Assembly (NCBI GenBank): GCA_016712535.1
Contig: JADJQW010000002.1
Coordinates: 620,001 to 684,000, forward strand
DNA: 64,000 nucleotides
Direction of reading: 5' to 3'
DNA from: Flavobacteriales bacterium
GTDB lineage: Bacteria > Bacteroidota > Bacteroidia > Flavobacteriales_F > PHOS-HE28
The notes beneath the pieces are model-generated. The model worked only from the letters and a program-made list of their open reading frames with translations. It did no database searches and had not been told where the DNA came from. Position numbers and translations under genes: made by a program. Positions 16,652-26,500 of this stretch are shown here, piece after piece (position 1 is the stretch's first letter; each line of letters opens with the position of its first letter).

Positions 16652-17245
16652 CTACATCCCGCAATTGCAGCTGGGGCTGAATTCGATCTTGGTGCGCGGG
16701 AAGAGCTCACGGATGCCTTCCATCTCCTCTTCGCTGAATTGGATGCCGCGCAGATCGAGGAAGCGCAGCGCCTCCATCTTGTCGAGCTCTTTCGGGAAGT
16801 CCGCGAGGTCGTTGTCCCAGAGATCGAGCGAGACGAGCTGCCGCAATTGGCCCATGCACTTGGGCACGCCGGGCAGCGCATTGCGACTCAAGTCGAGCCG
16901 CTTCAGCGCTCGCCATTTGCAGATGGGCTCCGGAAAGGCGCTGAGCTTGTTGCGCGCGGCCCGGAACTCCTGCATGCTCTGCAGTTCGCCCATCCATTCC
17001 GGGAACTCCTTCAGCTTGTTGCCGCTCAGGTCGAGGGAATTCATGTTGCGCAGCTTGCGGAGGTCCTCCGGCACGGCCTTCAGCTTCTTGCCGCTCAGGT
17101 CGAGCTTGAACACCTTCTCGGGCTCGGCCAGCGCGCGTTCAAGGCTGCGGTAGGTCCGGGTGCTGTCGAGCGCGGCTTGCGTGAGCAGCTGCCCCTGCGA
17201 AACGAGCGAGGTGACAAGGAGCAGGAGGAGCAAGGCCTGTCTCAT
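16652..17245 (-). CDS. Secreted leucine-rich-repeat protein
   Basis: 197 aa. Residues 1-18 are a signal peptide (MRQALLLLLLVTSLVSQGQ). Residues ~45-185 contain about five LRR units of ~23 residues with the LxxLDLSGNKLxxFPxx pattern, e.g. MNSLDLSGNKLKEFPEWMG and LKRLDLSRNALPGVPKCMG. The C-terminus has a CNC motif. Family knowledge: LRR arcs bind proteins or glycans; no catalytic domain here. Its ATG overlaps the ribF stop by 4 bp (ATGA), so it is probably translationally coupled to ribF, although no functional link to flavin metabolism is evident. Confidence 0.82.
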   Translation of the reverse strand: MRQALLLLLLVTSLVSQGQLLTQAALDSTRTYRSLERALAEPEKVFKLDLSGKKLKAVPEDLRKLRNMNSLDLSGNKLKEFPEWMGELQSMQEFRAARNKLSAFPEPICKWRALKRLDLSRNALPGVPKCMGQLRQLVSLDLWDNDLADFPKELDKMEALRFLDLRGIQFSEEEMEGIRELFPRTKIEFSPSCNCGM

Positions 17246-18183
17246 GCTTCGGTGAGGTTGAAGTGCGCAAGGGCCATTCGCTTGTCGATGTGCAGTCGGT
17301 CCTTCAGGGCTTCCATGCTCTCGAAGCGCTGATCGCCCCGGATGCGGTGGATGAAACGCACATGGATGGCCTCGCCGTACAGATCGCGGTCCAACCCGAA
17401 GATGTTCACCTCCACGTTTCGCTTCAGGCCACCGCTCACGGTGGGCCGCTCCCCGATGTAGAGCATGCCCTTGCGATCACCATCCTTAAGATGCGCTTCA
17501 ACCGCGTAAACACCATCGCCGGGGATGAGCTTGTATGGATCCGTTGCGCCGATGTTGGCCGTGGGATAGCCGAGGGTACGGCCGATCTGATCGCCTTTCA
17601 CCACCACGCCGGCGAGCGGGTAGGGGTACCCCAGCAGCTCGTTCGCGGCCGCGACCTCTCCGGCCTGCAGTGCCTGGCGGATCTTGGTGCTGCTAACTTT
17701 CACGTGGTCCACTTCCTGCGCGGGGATCTCCTCGACGTCGATATCATAGGCCTCGCCGAGCTGCCGCAGCAGCACAAGGTCCCCTTCGCGGTTGCGGCCG
17801 AAGCGGTGGTCGTAGCCGATGACGAGGGCCCGTGCGCCGATGGCGCCCACCAGGACATCGCGCACGTAGTCGAGCGCGTGCATTCGTGAGAATTGCCGGC
17901 TGAAGGGCACTACCAGCAGGTGGTCGAGGCCGGCCGCTGCGAGCAAAGCGCGCTTTTCCTCCTGCGTGCTCAGCAGTTTCAGGTCGCTATCTCCGGGGAA
18001 GAGCACCATGCGGGGGTGCGGATGGAAGGTGAACAGCACGCTCTCGCCCTCTTCCCGCTTCGCCCGTGCGATCAGCCGCTCGAGGATGGCCTTGTGCCCG
18101 CGATGCACGCCATCGAAAGTGCCCGTTGTGAGCACCGGGCGCCTCACGCCCTTGAAATCGTTGATGTCGGTGTGGACGAGCAT
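17242..18183 (-). CDS. ribF: Bifunctional riboflavin kinase / FAD synthetase RibF
   Basis: 313 aa from ATG 18181-18183, chosen because it starts right before the conserved nucleotidyltransferase segment. The FAD synthetase domain (1-~180) carries TGTFDGVHRGH (residues 20-30), the HxGH-type motif, and VIGYDHRFGRNREG. The C-terminal riboflavin kinase domain (~185-305) has GRTLGYPTANI. Role: phosphorylates riboflavin to FMN and adenylylates it to FAD in the cytoplasm. Overlaps the downstream LRR gene by 4 bp. Divergent from atpD. Confidence 0.96.
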   Translation of the reverse strand: MLVHTDINDFKGVRRPVLTTGTFDGVHRGHKAILERLIARAKREEGESVLFTFHPHPRMVLFPGDSDLKLLSTQEEKRALLAAAGLDHLLVVPFSRQFSRMHALDYVRDVLVGAIGARALVIGYDHRFGRNREGDLVLLRQLGEAYDIDVEEIPAQEVDHVKVSSTKIRQALQAGEVAAANELLGYPYPLAGVVVKGDQIGRTLGYPTANIGATDPYKLIPGDGVYAVEAHLKDGDRKGMLYIGERPTVSGGLKRNVEVNIFGLDRDLYGEAIHVRFIHRIRGDQRFESMEALKDRLHIDKRMALAHFNLTEA

Positions 18184-18327
18184 CGGGTGCGAAGGTCGCT
18201 CTAGGAATGGTTGAGGGTTGGAGGCTATGTGGGTCGGGGGTTGCTCCAGCCTTCGACCTCCATCGCCCAACCTATGGCTGTGGCCCATGCACCAGCCTCA
18301 ATCTCCAACACCTGTTGGCAACACCCA

Positions 18328-18358
18328 TTTGCCCTTCTGCCTGCAAGCCCTACTTTCG
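18328..18358 (+). promoter_or_regulatory. Candidate promoter of atpD (-33 TTTG, -7 TACTTTCG)
   Basis: TTTG at 18328-18331 is followed after 19 bp by TACTTTCG at 18351-18358. This fits the Bacteroidota sigma factor consensus (TTG, ~19-21 bp, TAnnTTTG). It lies ~46 bp before the atpD ATG and is the best-formed promoter seen in the window. Confidence 0.55.
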
Positions 18359-18404
18359 CGCCCGCAAAACGGGGGCAGCCCCCATAGAATAGCACAACTT
18401 GCTC

Positions 18405-19916
<1,512 letters not shown>

Positions 19917-19919
19917 GCA

Positions 19920-19980
19920 GGTTGAGGGTTGATGGTGAACCCCTGTGTCGCTACCAAGCTTCAACCATCAGCCTTCAACC
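19920..19980. repeat. Heptamer palindrome between atpD and atpC
   Basis: The left arm (19920-19939) is built of GGTTGAG and GGTTGAT units; the right arm (19960-19980) is its near-complement, with TTCAACC and ATCAGCC units. The arms pair over about 20 bp with two or three mismatches, around a 20-nt loop. The array starts 3 bp after the atpD stop and lies inside the presumed atpD-atpC transcript. It could act like a REP element in mRNA stability or differential expression; that is inference. Confidence 0.7.
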
Positions 19981-19997
19981 CCCAACCGCCACTTGGA

Positions 19998-20231
19998 ATG
20001 AGAGTCGAGATCATCACACCCGATAAAGAGCTCTTCAAGGGCGAGGCCAGCTACGTAGGCGTACCCGGCGTTGATGGCGGCATGGGCTTCCTGAATAACC
20101 ACGCACCGCTGATCACCGTGCTGAAAGCCGGCGAGGTGACGGTGAAGACCGCCGAAGGCGAGAAGCGTTTCCCTGTGAAGGGCGGCGTGGTGGAGGTGAT
20201 GAAGAACACCGTGCTGGTGCTCGCGGAGTGA
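19998..20231 (+). CDS. atpC: F1Fo ATP synthase epsilon subunit, short form
   Basis: 77 aa from ATG 19998. It contains only the N-terminal beta-sandwich (MRVEIITPDKELFKGEASYV, GGMGFLNNHAPLI) and lacks the C-terminal two-helix inhibitory domain of E. coli-type epsilon. Family knowledge: short AtpC of ~80 aa is usual in Bacteroidota. Role: links rotor and F1. An in-frame start at 19929 would run through the heptamer hairpin and is rejected. Confidence 0.93.
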   Translation: MRVEIITPDKELFKGEASYVGVPGVDGGMGFLNNHAPLITVLKAGEVTVKTAEGEKRFPVKGGVVEVMKNTVLVLAE

Positions 20232-20315
20232 ATCTCCGAATCGCTCAATAACGTAGGCTTATTGCGCTCCATCGAGGGAGCTGTTCGGCATTTTGCACGG
20301 GGAACCCCGGAAACG

Positions 20316-20351
20316 ACGAACGGGCCTCAGCTTGCGCCTCGACCCGTCCGT
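20316..20351. terminator. Weak inverted repeat in the atpC / OmpA convergent gap
   Basis: ACGAACGGG (20316-20324) is nearly complementary to CCCGTCCGT (20343-20351), followed by CCCCTTTGG. It lies between the ends of atpC and the OmpA-family gene and may terminate either. There is no strong T-run, so confidence is low. Confidence 0.3.
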
Positions 20352-20391
20352 CCCCCTTTGGTCCCCTAACCCCGGACCATAGCGGTGGATG

Positions 20392-22572
20392 CTATTTGCT
20401 CAGCACCTTGAACTCGGTGCGTCGGTTGTTCTGGTGCTGCTCTTCACTGCACTTCTCGCAAACGCAGGTTTCGCTGGGCTTGCTCTCGCCGTAGCCCTTG
20501 CTCACCAGGCGCCCTTTCTCGATGCCTTGGCTGATGAGGTAGTCCACGGCGCTCTTCGCGCGTTTCTCTGACAAGCTCTTGTTGTAGGCGTCCTTGCCGC
20601 GGCAATCGGTGTGGCTGCTGAGCTCGATACGCACCGTTGGATTGTCCCGCAAGGTCTGCACCAGCTTGTCCAGTTCCACGGCTGCATCGGGGCGGATGTT
20701 CCACTTGTTGTAGTCGTAGAAGATGTTGTCGAGGCGCACCACTTGGTTCACTTCCAGCGGGAAGAGCCGGAAGTCGGTGCGGATGATCGGGCTGGTCGCG
20801 GTGCGTGTGCTGATGCGCGCGCTCTGCTTGAAGTAATTCTCCTTCTCGGCCTGCAGGCGGTAGTCCATCTCCTTGAGCAGCGGGAAACTGTAATTGCCGC
20901 TGGCGTCGGTTGCATGGCGTGCCATTTCCTTGCCTTGCGCGTCGGTGAGCACCACGGTTGCACCGGTCAGCGGCAGGTTGGTGTTGCCATCGAAGACGGT
21001 GCCCTCCGCGAGGTAGTCGTACTTCTCCATCTCGATCACGATCTCCTCCAGCGGGTCGTCGTTGGTGGCCAAGGCCATCTCTGCTTGGTTATAGCCGGTG
21101 GCATTGGCAGCGAGCAGGTAGCGCTCACGGTACTCCGCATCGATGGTGAACTTCCCGCCGGGCAGCATCTGAACGCTCGCGTTGCGCAGGGTCTCGCCCT
21201 TGCCGTCCTTCACCGTGATGCTCGCGGTTTCGATCGGCTCCTTGGTGGCCTTGTCGATCACGCGGCCAGCCAAGCGCATCTGCTGCGGACGGATTGTGCA
21301 GCCGTAGATGTCGTCGCTTCCTTGGCCGCCAATGCGGTCGCTCACGAAGAATCCCGTGCTGTCATTGATCAGGATCAAGCCATGGTCGTTGTGGCGCGTG
21401 CTCATCGGGTAGCCCAGGTTGAACACGTTGCCCGGTCCGCTGGTGCCGATGCGCGTGAAGAAAAGATCGTACCCGCCAAGGCCCGGATGCCCGTTGCTGG
21501 CGAAATAGAGCGTGCCGTTGGCGGCCATGTGCGGGTGCATCTCATCGCCAGGAGTATTCACCTTCGGCCCCATGTTCTCCGGCGCGCCCCATTGGTTGCC
21601 GAGGTTCTTGCACACCCAGATGTCCACGCCGCCCATGCCGCCGGGCCGGTCGCTGGCGAAGTACAGGTTGCGGCCATCGGGGCTCACGCTTGGGTGGCCC
21701 AGGTTGAATTCTGGGTCGTTATGGTCGAAGGGCACGATGTTGCCCCATTCTTCCTGGCCGAATTCGCCTTTCACGATGTCCGAGAAGTAGATGCCCAGGT
21801 TGAGCTCGCCGCGCTTGCTCTTCTGCACGGTTCCGTACCAAACGTTATTGCGGGTGAAGTACACGCGCTTGGCCAACGAGTCAAAGCTCAAGGTGCCATC
21901 ATGCCAGCGGGTGTTGATGTGCTGGCGCATCACCAAGGGGTTCTCGGCGGTCTCGCCCTTGAGTTCGGCGCTGTACAAGTTCAGGAAAGGCTGATCGTCC
22001 CACGCATAGCTGCGGCCACCGCCAGTGCCTTCGCCTCGAGCGCTGCTGAAGAGCAGGAACTCGCCCATCACGCTCATGCCTAGATCTGCTTGTGGACTGT
22101 TGACTGGCACTTTGCGGATGGTGGCGCTGGTGCTGTCGCGCCTGAGGCGGTAGAATAGGTCAGGCGTTCGGAGGTAGCCATTCACGCGGGCATCGTCGGG
22201 CCGCTCCTTCGCGTAGGCCTGGTACTGCTCCAGCGCCTCATTGTACTTGCCATTGGCGCGGAGCGCATCGCCGAATGCGCGCACGTCATCAGTGGTGCGG
22301 CCAGGCGCGATCATCAATCGGCGGTAGGCGCCCTCGGCCCCCGGCGCGTTGTCGACCTTGGTGTAGGCGACAGCCAACTGCCGCAACGTGGCGGCGTCGC
22401 TCTTTCCCCGTGCATCGAGGTCCTCGTAAATGGCGATCACCTTGTTGTAATCGAACACATCGTTGTAGCGATCGGCCATGCGCTGCTGGAGCTTCTGCGC
22501 GGGCGCAGCGGTAACGAGCAGCAGAGCGGCCAGCGCGGCCAGCGGTCGGATGCGGTGCATGCGTTGGCTCAT
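20392..22572 (-). CDS. OmpA-family protein with TPR, PD40 and carboxypeptidase-like domains
   Basis: 726 aa. Signal peptide (~1-25, ends TAAPAQ), TPR-like helices (~28-145), PD40 beta-propeller blades (~165-420; FASDRPGGMGGVDIWV, FVSDRIGGQGSDDIYG), two carboxypeptidase-regulatory-like sandwiches (~430-600), then an OmpA/MotB peptidoglycan-binding domain (~610-726; VRIELSSHTDCRGKDAYN, LSEKRAKSAVDYL). A Cys pair (CVCEKC) lies near the end. Family knowledge: this architecture matches periplasmic T9SS accessory proteins that bind peptidoglycan beneath PorP. Start ATG is 2 bp after the PorP stop. It ends the operon giant adhesin-PorP-OmpA. Confidence 0.9.
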   Translation of the reverse strand: MSQRMHRIRPLAALAALLLVTAAPAQKLQQRMADRYNDVFDYNKVIAIYEDLDARGKSDAATLRQLAVAYTKVDNAPGAEGAYRRLMIAPGRTTDDVRAFGDALRANGKYNEALEQYQAYAKERPDDARVNGYLRTPDLFYRLRRDSTSATIRKVPVNSPQADLGMSVMGEFLLFSSARGEGTGGGRSYAWDDQPFLNLYSAELKGETAENPLVMRQHINTRWHDGTLSFDSLAKRVYFTRNNVWYGTVQKSKRGELNLGIYFSDIVKGEFGQEEWGNIVPFDHNDPEFNLGHPSVSPDGRNLYFASDRPGGMGGVDIWVCKNLGNQWGAPENMGPKVNTPGDEMHPHMAANGTLYFASNGHPGLGGYDLFFTRIGTSGPGNVFNLGYPMSTRHNDHGLILINDSTGFFVSDRIGGQGSDDIYGCTIRPQQMRLAGRVIDKATKEPIETASITVKDGKGETLRNASVQMLPGGKFTIDAEYRERYLLAANATGYNQAEMALATNDDPLEEIVIEMEKYDYLAEGTVFDGNTNLPLTGATVVLTDAQGKEMARHATDASGNYSFPLLKEMDYRLQAEKENYFKQSARISTRTATSPIIRTDFRLFPLEVNQVVRLDNIFYDYNKWNIRPDAAVELDKLVQTLRDNPTVRIELSSHTDCRGKDAYNKSLSEKRAKSAVDYLISQGIEKGRLVSKGYGESKPSETCVCEKCSEEQHQNNRRTEFKVLSK

Positions 22573-22574
22573 GA

Positions 22575-23510
22575 TCAGAAGTAACGGGGTGAACGGACGC
22601 CCTTGAGCGGCTTGCCGAGATTGAGTCCCAGCATGATCTCATGGCTGCCGCCGCTGTAATTGCGCAGCGGGGACAGGGTGAAGTCGTAGGCGTAGCCCAC
22701 CGTGAGGTCGTTGGTGATGTGGTATTGCGCCAATGCGCCCACAGCATCAGTGTGCCGGTACATGGCGCCGAGCCAGAACTTCTCGAAGAAGAGGAAGTTG
22801 GCGCTGAGGTCGAAGCTCATGGGCGCTCCCTGCACCGCCTTGACGAGGAAGGTGGGCTTGAACTTGTGATATAGGCCCAGATCGAACACGTACCCGCCGG
22901 AGAGGAAGTAGTGCGGGCGCTGGCCGGGCTGGCTGACGAAAGCGAGTGAGTCTGTCTGAAAGAACTCGGTGCGCAGCAGCTTCGGCGTGCTCAGCCCGAT
23001 GTAGTGCCGGTCGCTGTACCACATGAGGCCGAAGCCGAATTGCGGATCGAGCTTGGTGTTGACGTTCTGCTGGAAGACCTGATCGCCGGGCGTCATGGGA
23101 TTGAGCTCCGCGAACTTTCCTTGGAAGAGGTTCAGGCCGCCTTTGAGGCCGAAGGCAAGCGTGCTATTGCCCAGGAACATGCGGTACGCCGCATCCACCA
23201 TGAAACCGTATTGCGTGACCGGGCCGTGGGCATCGCGCATGATGGTGCCGCCCAGCGCGAAGCTCTCATTGAACACCGGGCCATGCGCAGTGAGCGTCTG
23301 CGTGGTAGGCGCGCCCTCGAAGCCTACCCACTGGTGGCGCGTGAGGGCCTTCAGGCTCAAACGGTCATGGCTTCCTGCATATGCCGGGTTCAGCGCGAGC
23401 ATGTTGAACATGTATTGCGTGAACTGCGGGTCCTGCTGCGCCAGCACGGCGGTGCCCAGGAGCATCCCCAGCACGCTGCCCATCCATCGGTTGGCGGTTC
23501 TCATTTTCAT
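22575..23510 (-). CDS. PorP/SprF family type IX secretion membrane protein (second copy)
   Basis: 311 aa (or two residues shorter if the second ATG is used). Signal peptide followed by the hallmark QQDPQFTQYMFNMLALNPAYAGS, then a barrel ending DLTVGYAYDFTLSPL and GGSHEIMLGLN. This is closer to the classical SprF/PorP consensus than the copy at 3575-4579. Located 39 bp downstream of the giant CHU_C protein and 2 bp upstream of the OmpA-family gene. Family knowledge: SprF assists secretion of its co-encoded adhesin through the T9SS, so this one probably serves the 3250-aa protein (inference). Confidence 0.94.
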   Translation of the reverse strand: MKMRTANRWMGSVLGMLLGTAVLAQQDPQFTQYMFNMLALNPAYAGSHDRLSLKALTRHQWVGFEGAPTTQTLTAHGPVFNESFALGGTIMRDAHGPVTQYGFMVDAAYRMFLGNSTLAFGLKGGLNLFQGKFAELNPMTPGDQVFQQNVNTKLDPQFGFGLMWYSDRHYIGLSTPKLLRTEFFQTDSLAFVSQPGQRPHYFLSGGYVFDLGLYHKFKPTFLVKAVQGAPMSFDLSANFLFFEKFWLGAMYRHTDAVGALAQYHITNDLTVGYAYDFTLSPLRNYSGGSHEIMLGLNLGKPLKGVRSPRYF

Positions 23511-23549
23511 CTGGAGTTCGGTTATAGCGGAGGCTGCCGTGGTGCTCGA

Positions 23550-26500
23550 TTAGCGTCGCAGGTAGATGTATCCGGTGAAGGGGTCCTTATCGGTGCCCAA
23601 GTCGAGGATGTAGTAATAGGTGCCCTCGGGCAGGCCTTCCTTGAAGGCCGATCCGAATTGGCTCGTGCCATCCCACTGGTTATTGTAGGGGGTAGCCTCA
23701 TACACCTTGTTGCCCCAGCGATTGAAGACCAGGAATTCGTTGCTGGGGTAGTACTCGATATTGGTGATCACGAACACGTCGTTGGTGCCATCACCGTTGG
23801 GCGAGAAGGCATCGGGGATCACGATGGTCTCGCAGTCCTTGATCAGCACCGTCATGGTGTCGGCAGTGGTGCCGCATTCGCCGTTGCTGACGGTCCACAC
23901 GAACACATTGCTGCCGAGCGCCAAGCCAGTGACCGTGGTGGCCGGGTCGGAGGGCTGCGCGATGCTGCCACTGCCGGCGATGCGCGACCAGAGGCCATTG
24001 GCGGTGCTGGTGGCGGCCGTTGCATTCAGGTTGGTGCTGGTCGTGGTCTGGCAGAAGTCCTGATCAGGCCCGGCATCGGCAGGGGGCACGGTGTGGTCGT
24101 ACGCCATCAGGGTCACCTGGTCGTTGCTGCTTCCGCATGGGCCATTATCAATGGTCCATTGGAACACATTGGCGCCGAGGCCGAGATTGGTGATCGCCGT
24201 GAAGGGATCATTCGCTTGCGCGATGCTGCCTTGTCCGCTGATCAGGGTCCAGGTGCCTGTGGCTGGCGCGGTGGCGCTGCTGGCGAGCATGGTCACCGGA
24301 CCGTTGATCGGCGTGCAGAACGATTGATCGGGGCCTGCGGCTGCATTGGCCGCGTTGCCGTCGAATACCTCGATCGTCACGTTATCCGTGGTTGTCCCGC
24401 AAGGCCCGTTGTCCACCACCCATTGCAGCACGTACGTGCCCACGGTGAGTCCGCTCAAGGTTGCATTCGGGCTGTTGGAATCGCTGATGGTGGCTGAACC
24501 GCTGGCGAACACCCACGTGCCAAGTGCTGGTGCGCTGACAGCGCTGCCTTGCAGGGTAACGCTGCTCGCAGGCGTGCAGATCTCCTGGTCGGGGCCCGCA
24601 TTCGAGGCAGCCAGATTTCCATCGAAGACAACGATGGTCACTTCATCCTGCGTGTCGCCGCAAGGTCCGTTGGTGACGGTCCAGCGGAAGGTGTTGGTGC
24701 CGACCGAAAGGCCGCTCACGCCAGTGTTTGGGTTGCTCGCATCGGCGAATACGCCTGTGCCGATGATCACTGTCCAGAGGCCCGTGCCGGGGAAGGTGAC
24801 GCTGTTGCCAGCGAGCGCGGTGCTGGTCTGAGGCGTGCAGAGTTCCTGATCCGGTCCGGCATTGGCTGCAGGCTGATCGGCGTCGTAGATGAACACGCTC
24901 ACTTGATCGCTGCTGCTTCCGCACGGCCCGTTGCTGATGGTCCACGTGAAATCGTGCTGGCCCACCGTGAGGCCCGAGACGCCGCTGTTCGGATCGCTCG
25001 GATCGGCGATGATGGCCGTGCCGCTCGTGGTGCTCCACGAACCCGTGCCGGGGAGCACCGGCGTGTTGCCTTCGAGGTTGGTTGTGCTGGTGGGCGTGCA
25101 GAAGCTCTGGTCGGGGCCTGCCTGCGCGTCGGGCGCATCGGCATCGAAGATGTCCACTTGCACGGTGTCGCGGCTCGGAGGCCCGAAGCCGCATTGGCCG
25201 TTGTAGATCTCCCAAACGAACTGGTAGCTGCCCACGCCCAATCCGTTTATGGCCGTGCTCGCCTCGTTCGGCGCAACGATGTTCGCGGGCGCGCCCAGCA
25301 CTTGGGTCCAAGTGCCTACGCCGGGAATCTCCGGCACGTTGCCGGCCATGGTCACTTCATCCATCGGTGAGCACCATTGCTGATCGGGGCCGGCGTCGGC
25401 CAGCGGCGCGTTCGGGTTGTACACGCGCACTTCCACTGTATCGGTGAGGATGCCGTTGTTGGGGCAAGGGTCCCACTCCAAGGTCCACACGAAGACGTTG
25501 GTGCCTTGCGAGAGTCCGGTGATCGCGGAGTTCGGGTTGTTCGGCTCGGCGATGATACCGGTGCCCGCGATCAAGGTCCACGTGCCTTCGGCAGGAGCGG
25601 GCGGCTGTTCACCCAAGAGGCTGTCTATGGCCGTGAGCGGCAGGCAGATCTCAATGTCCGGACCGGCATTCGCGGCGGCCGTGGTGTCATCGTAGAGCAC
25701 GATGCTCACGTCATCGAGGCTGCTTCCGCAGGGACCGTTGTACACGCTCCATTGGTAGGTGTTCACGCCGATGGCGATCTGCTCTATCAGGGTGAGCGGA
25801 TCGTTCTGGTTCACCGGTGTTCCGGCGCCGGCCAGCACGCTCCAGGTGCCTTGCGCTGGGAAGATCAGCGGGCTGCCCGCCATGAAGACGCTGTCCTGCG
25901 GCACGCAGAGCTCTTGATCCAGGCCTGCGTTCGCCAAAGGGTTGTTGGGGTCGAAGACGAATACGCTCATCTCATCCTCGGTGGTCACGCACACGCCGCT
26001 GGTTATCGTCCAGCGCAGTCGCGTTTCGCCCACTGCAAGGTCGGTGACGGTGGTGGTGGGCGATGCCGGGTCCGTGATGTTGCCGGGGCCGCTCACGATG
26101 GTCCAGCTGCCCACTGCAGCGCCTACCGGCACATTGCCCGCTAGCGTCACTTCAGAATCAGGGAAGCAGAGCTCTTGATCAGGTCCGGCATCCGCCGCAG
26201 GCGCCTGCGCATCGAAGAGCGTGATGGTCACTTGATCGTTCGTGAGGCTGTTGGCGCAGCTGCCGTTGTACACCTCCCATTGGAACACATTCACTCCGAG
26301 GCCGAGGTTGGTGATCTCCGTGTTCGGGTCGTTCGCATCAGCGATGTCGCCGCTGCCGCTGATCAAGGTCCAGGTGCCGACAGCGGGGAAGATGATCGCG
26401 CTGCCGGCCATGGTGGCGCTGGTGAGCGGTGTGCACACCTGCTGATCAGGGCCTGCATCCGCATCGAGGTTGTTCTCGTCGTACACGCGGATCACCACGA

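Noticed and set aside
18206..18311. Possible further GGTTGA heptamer element between ribF and atpD
   Set aside because: Some GGTTGAG/GGTTGG units and partly complementary sequence are visible, but pairing is poor and it is not next to a stop codon, so I do not count it as a member.
20611..22083. 490-aa plus-strand frame
   Set aside because: Antisense to the OmpA-family gene; no domain or signal, composition of a reverse-complement shadow.
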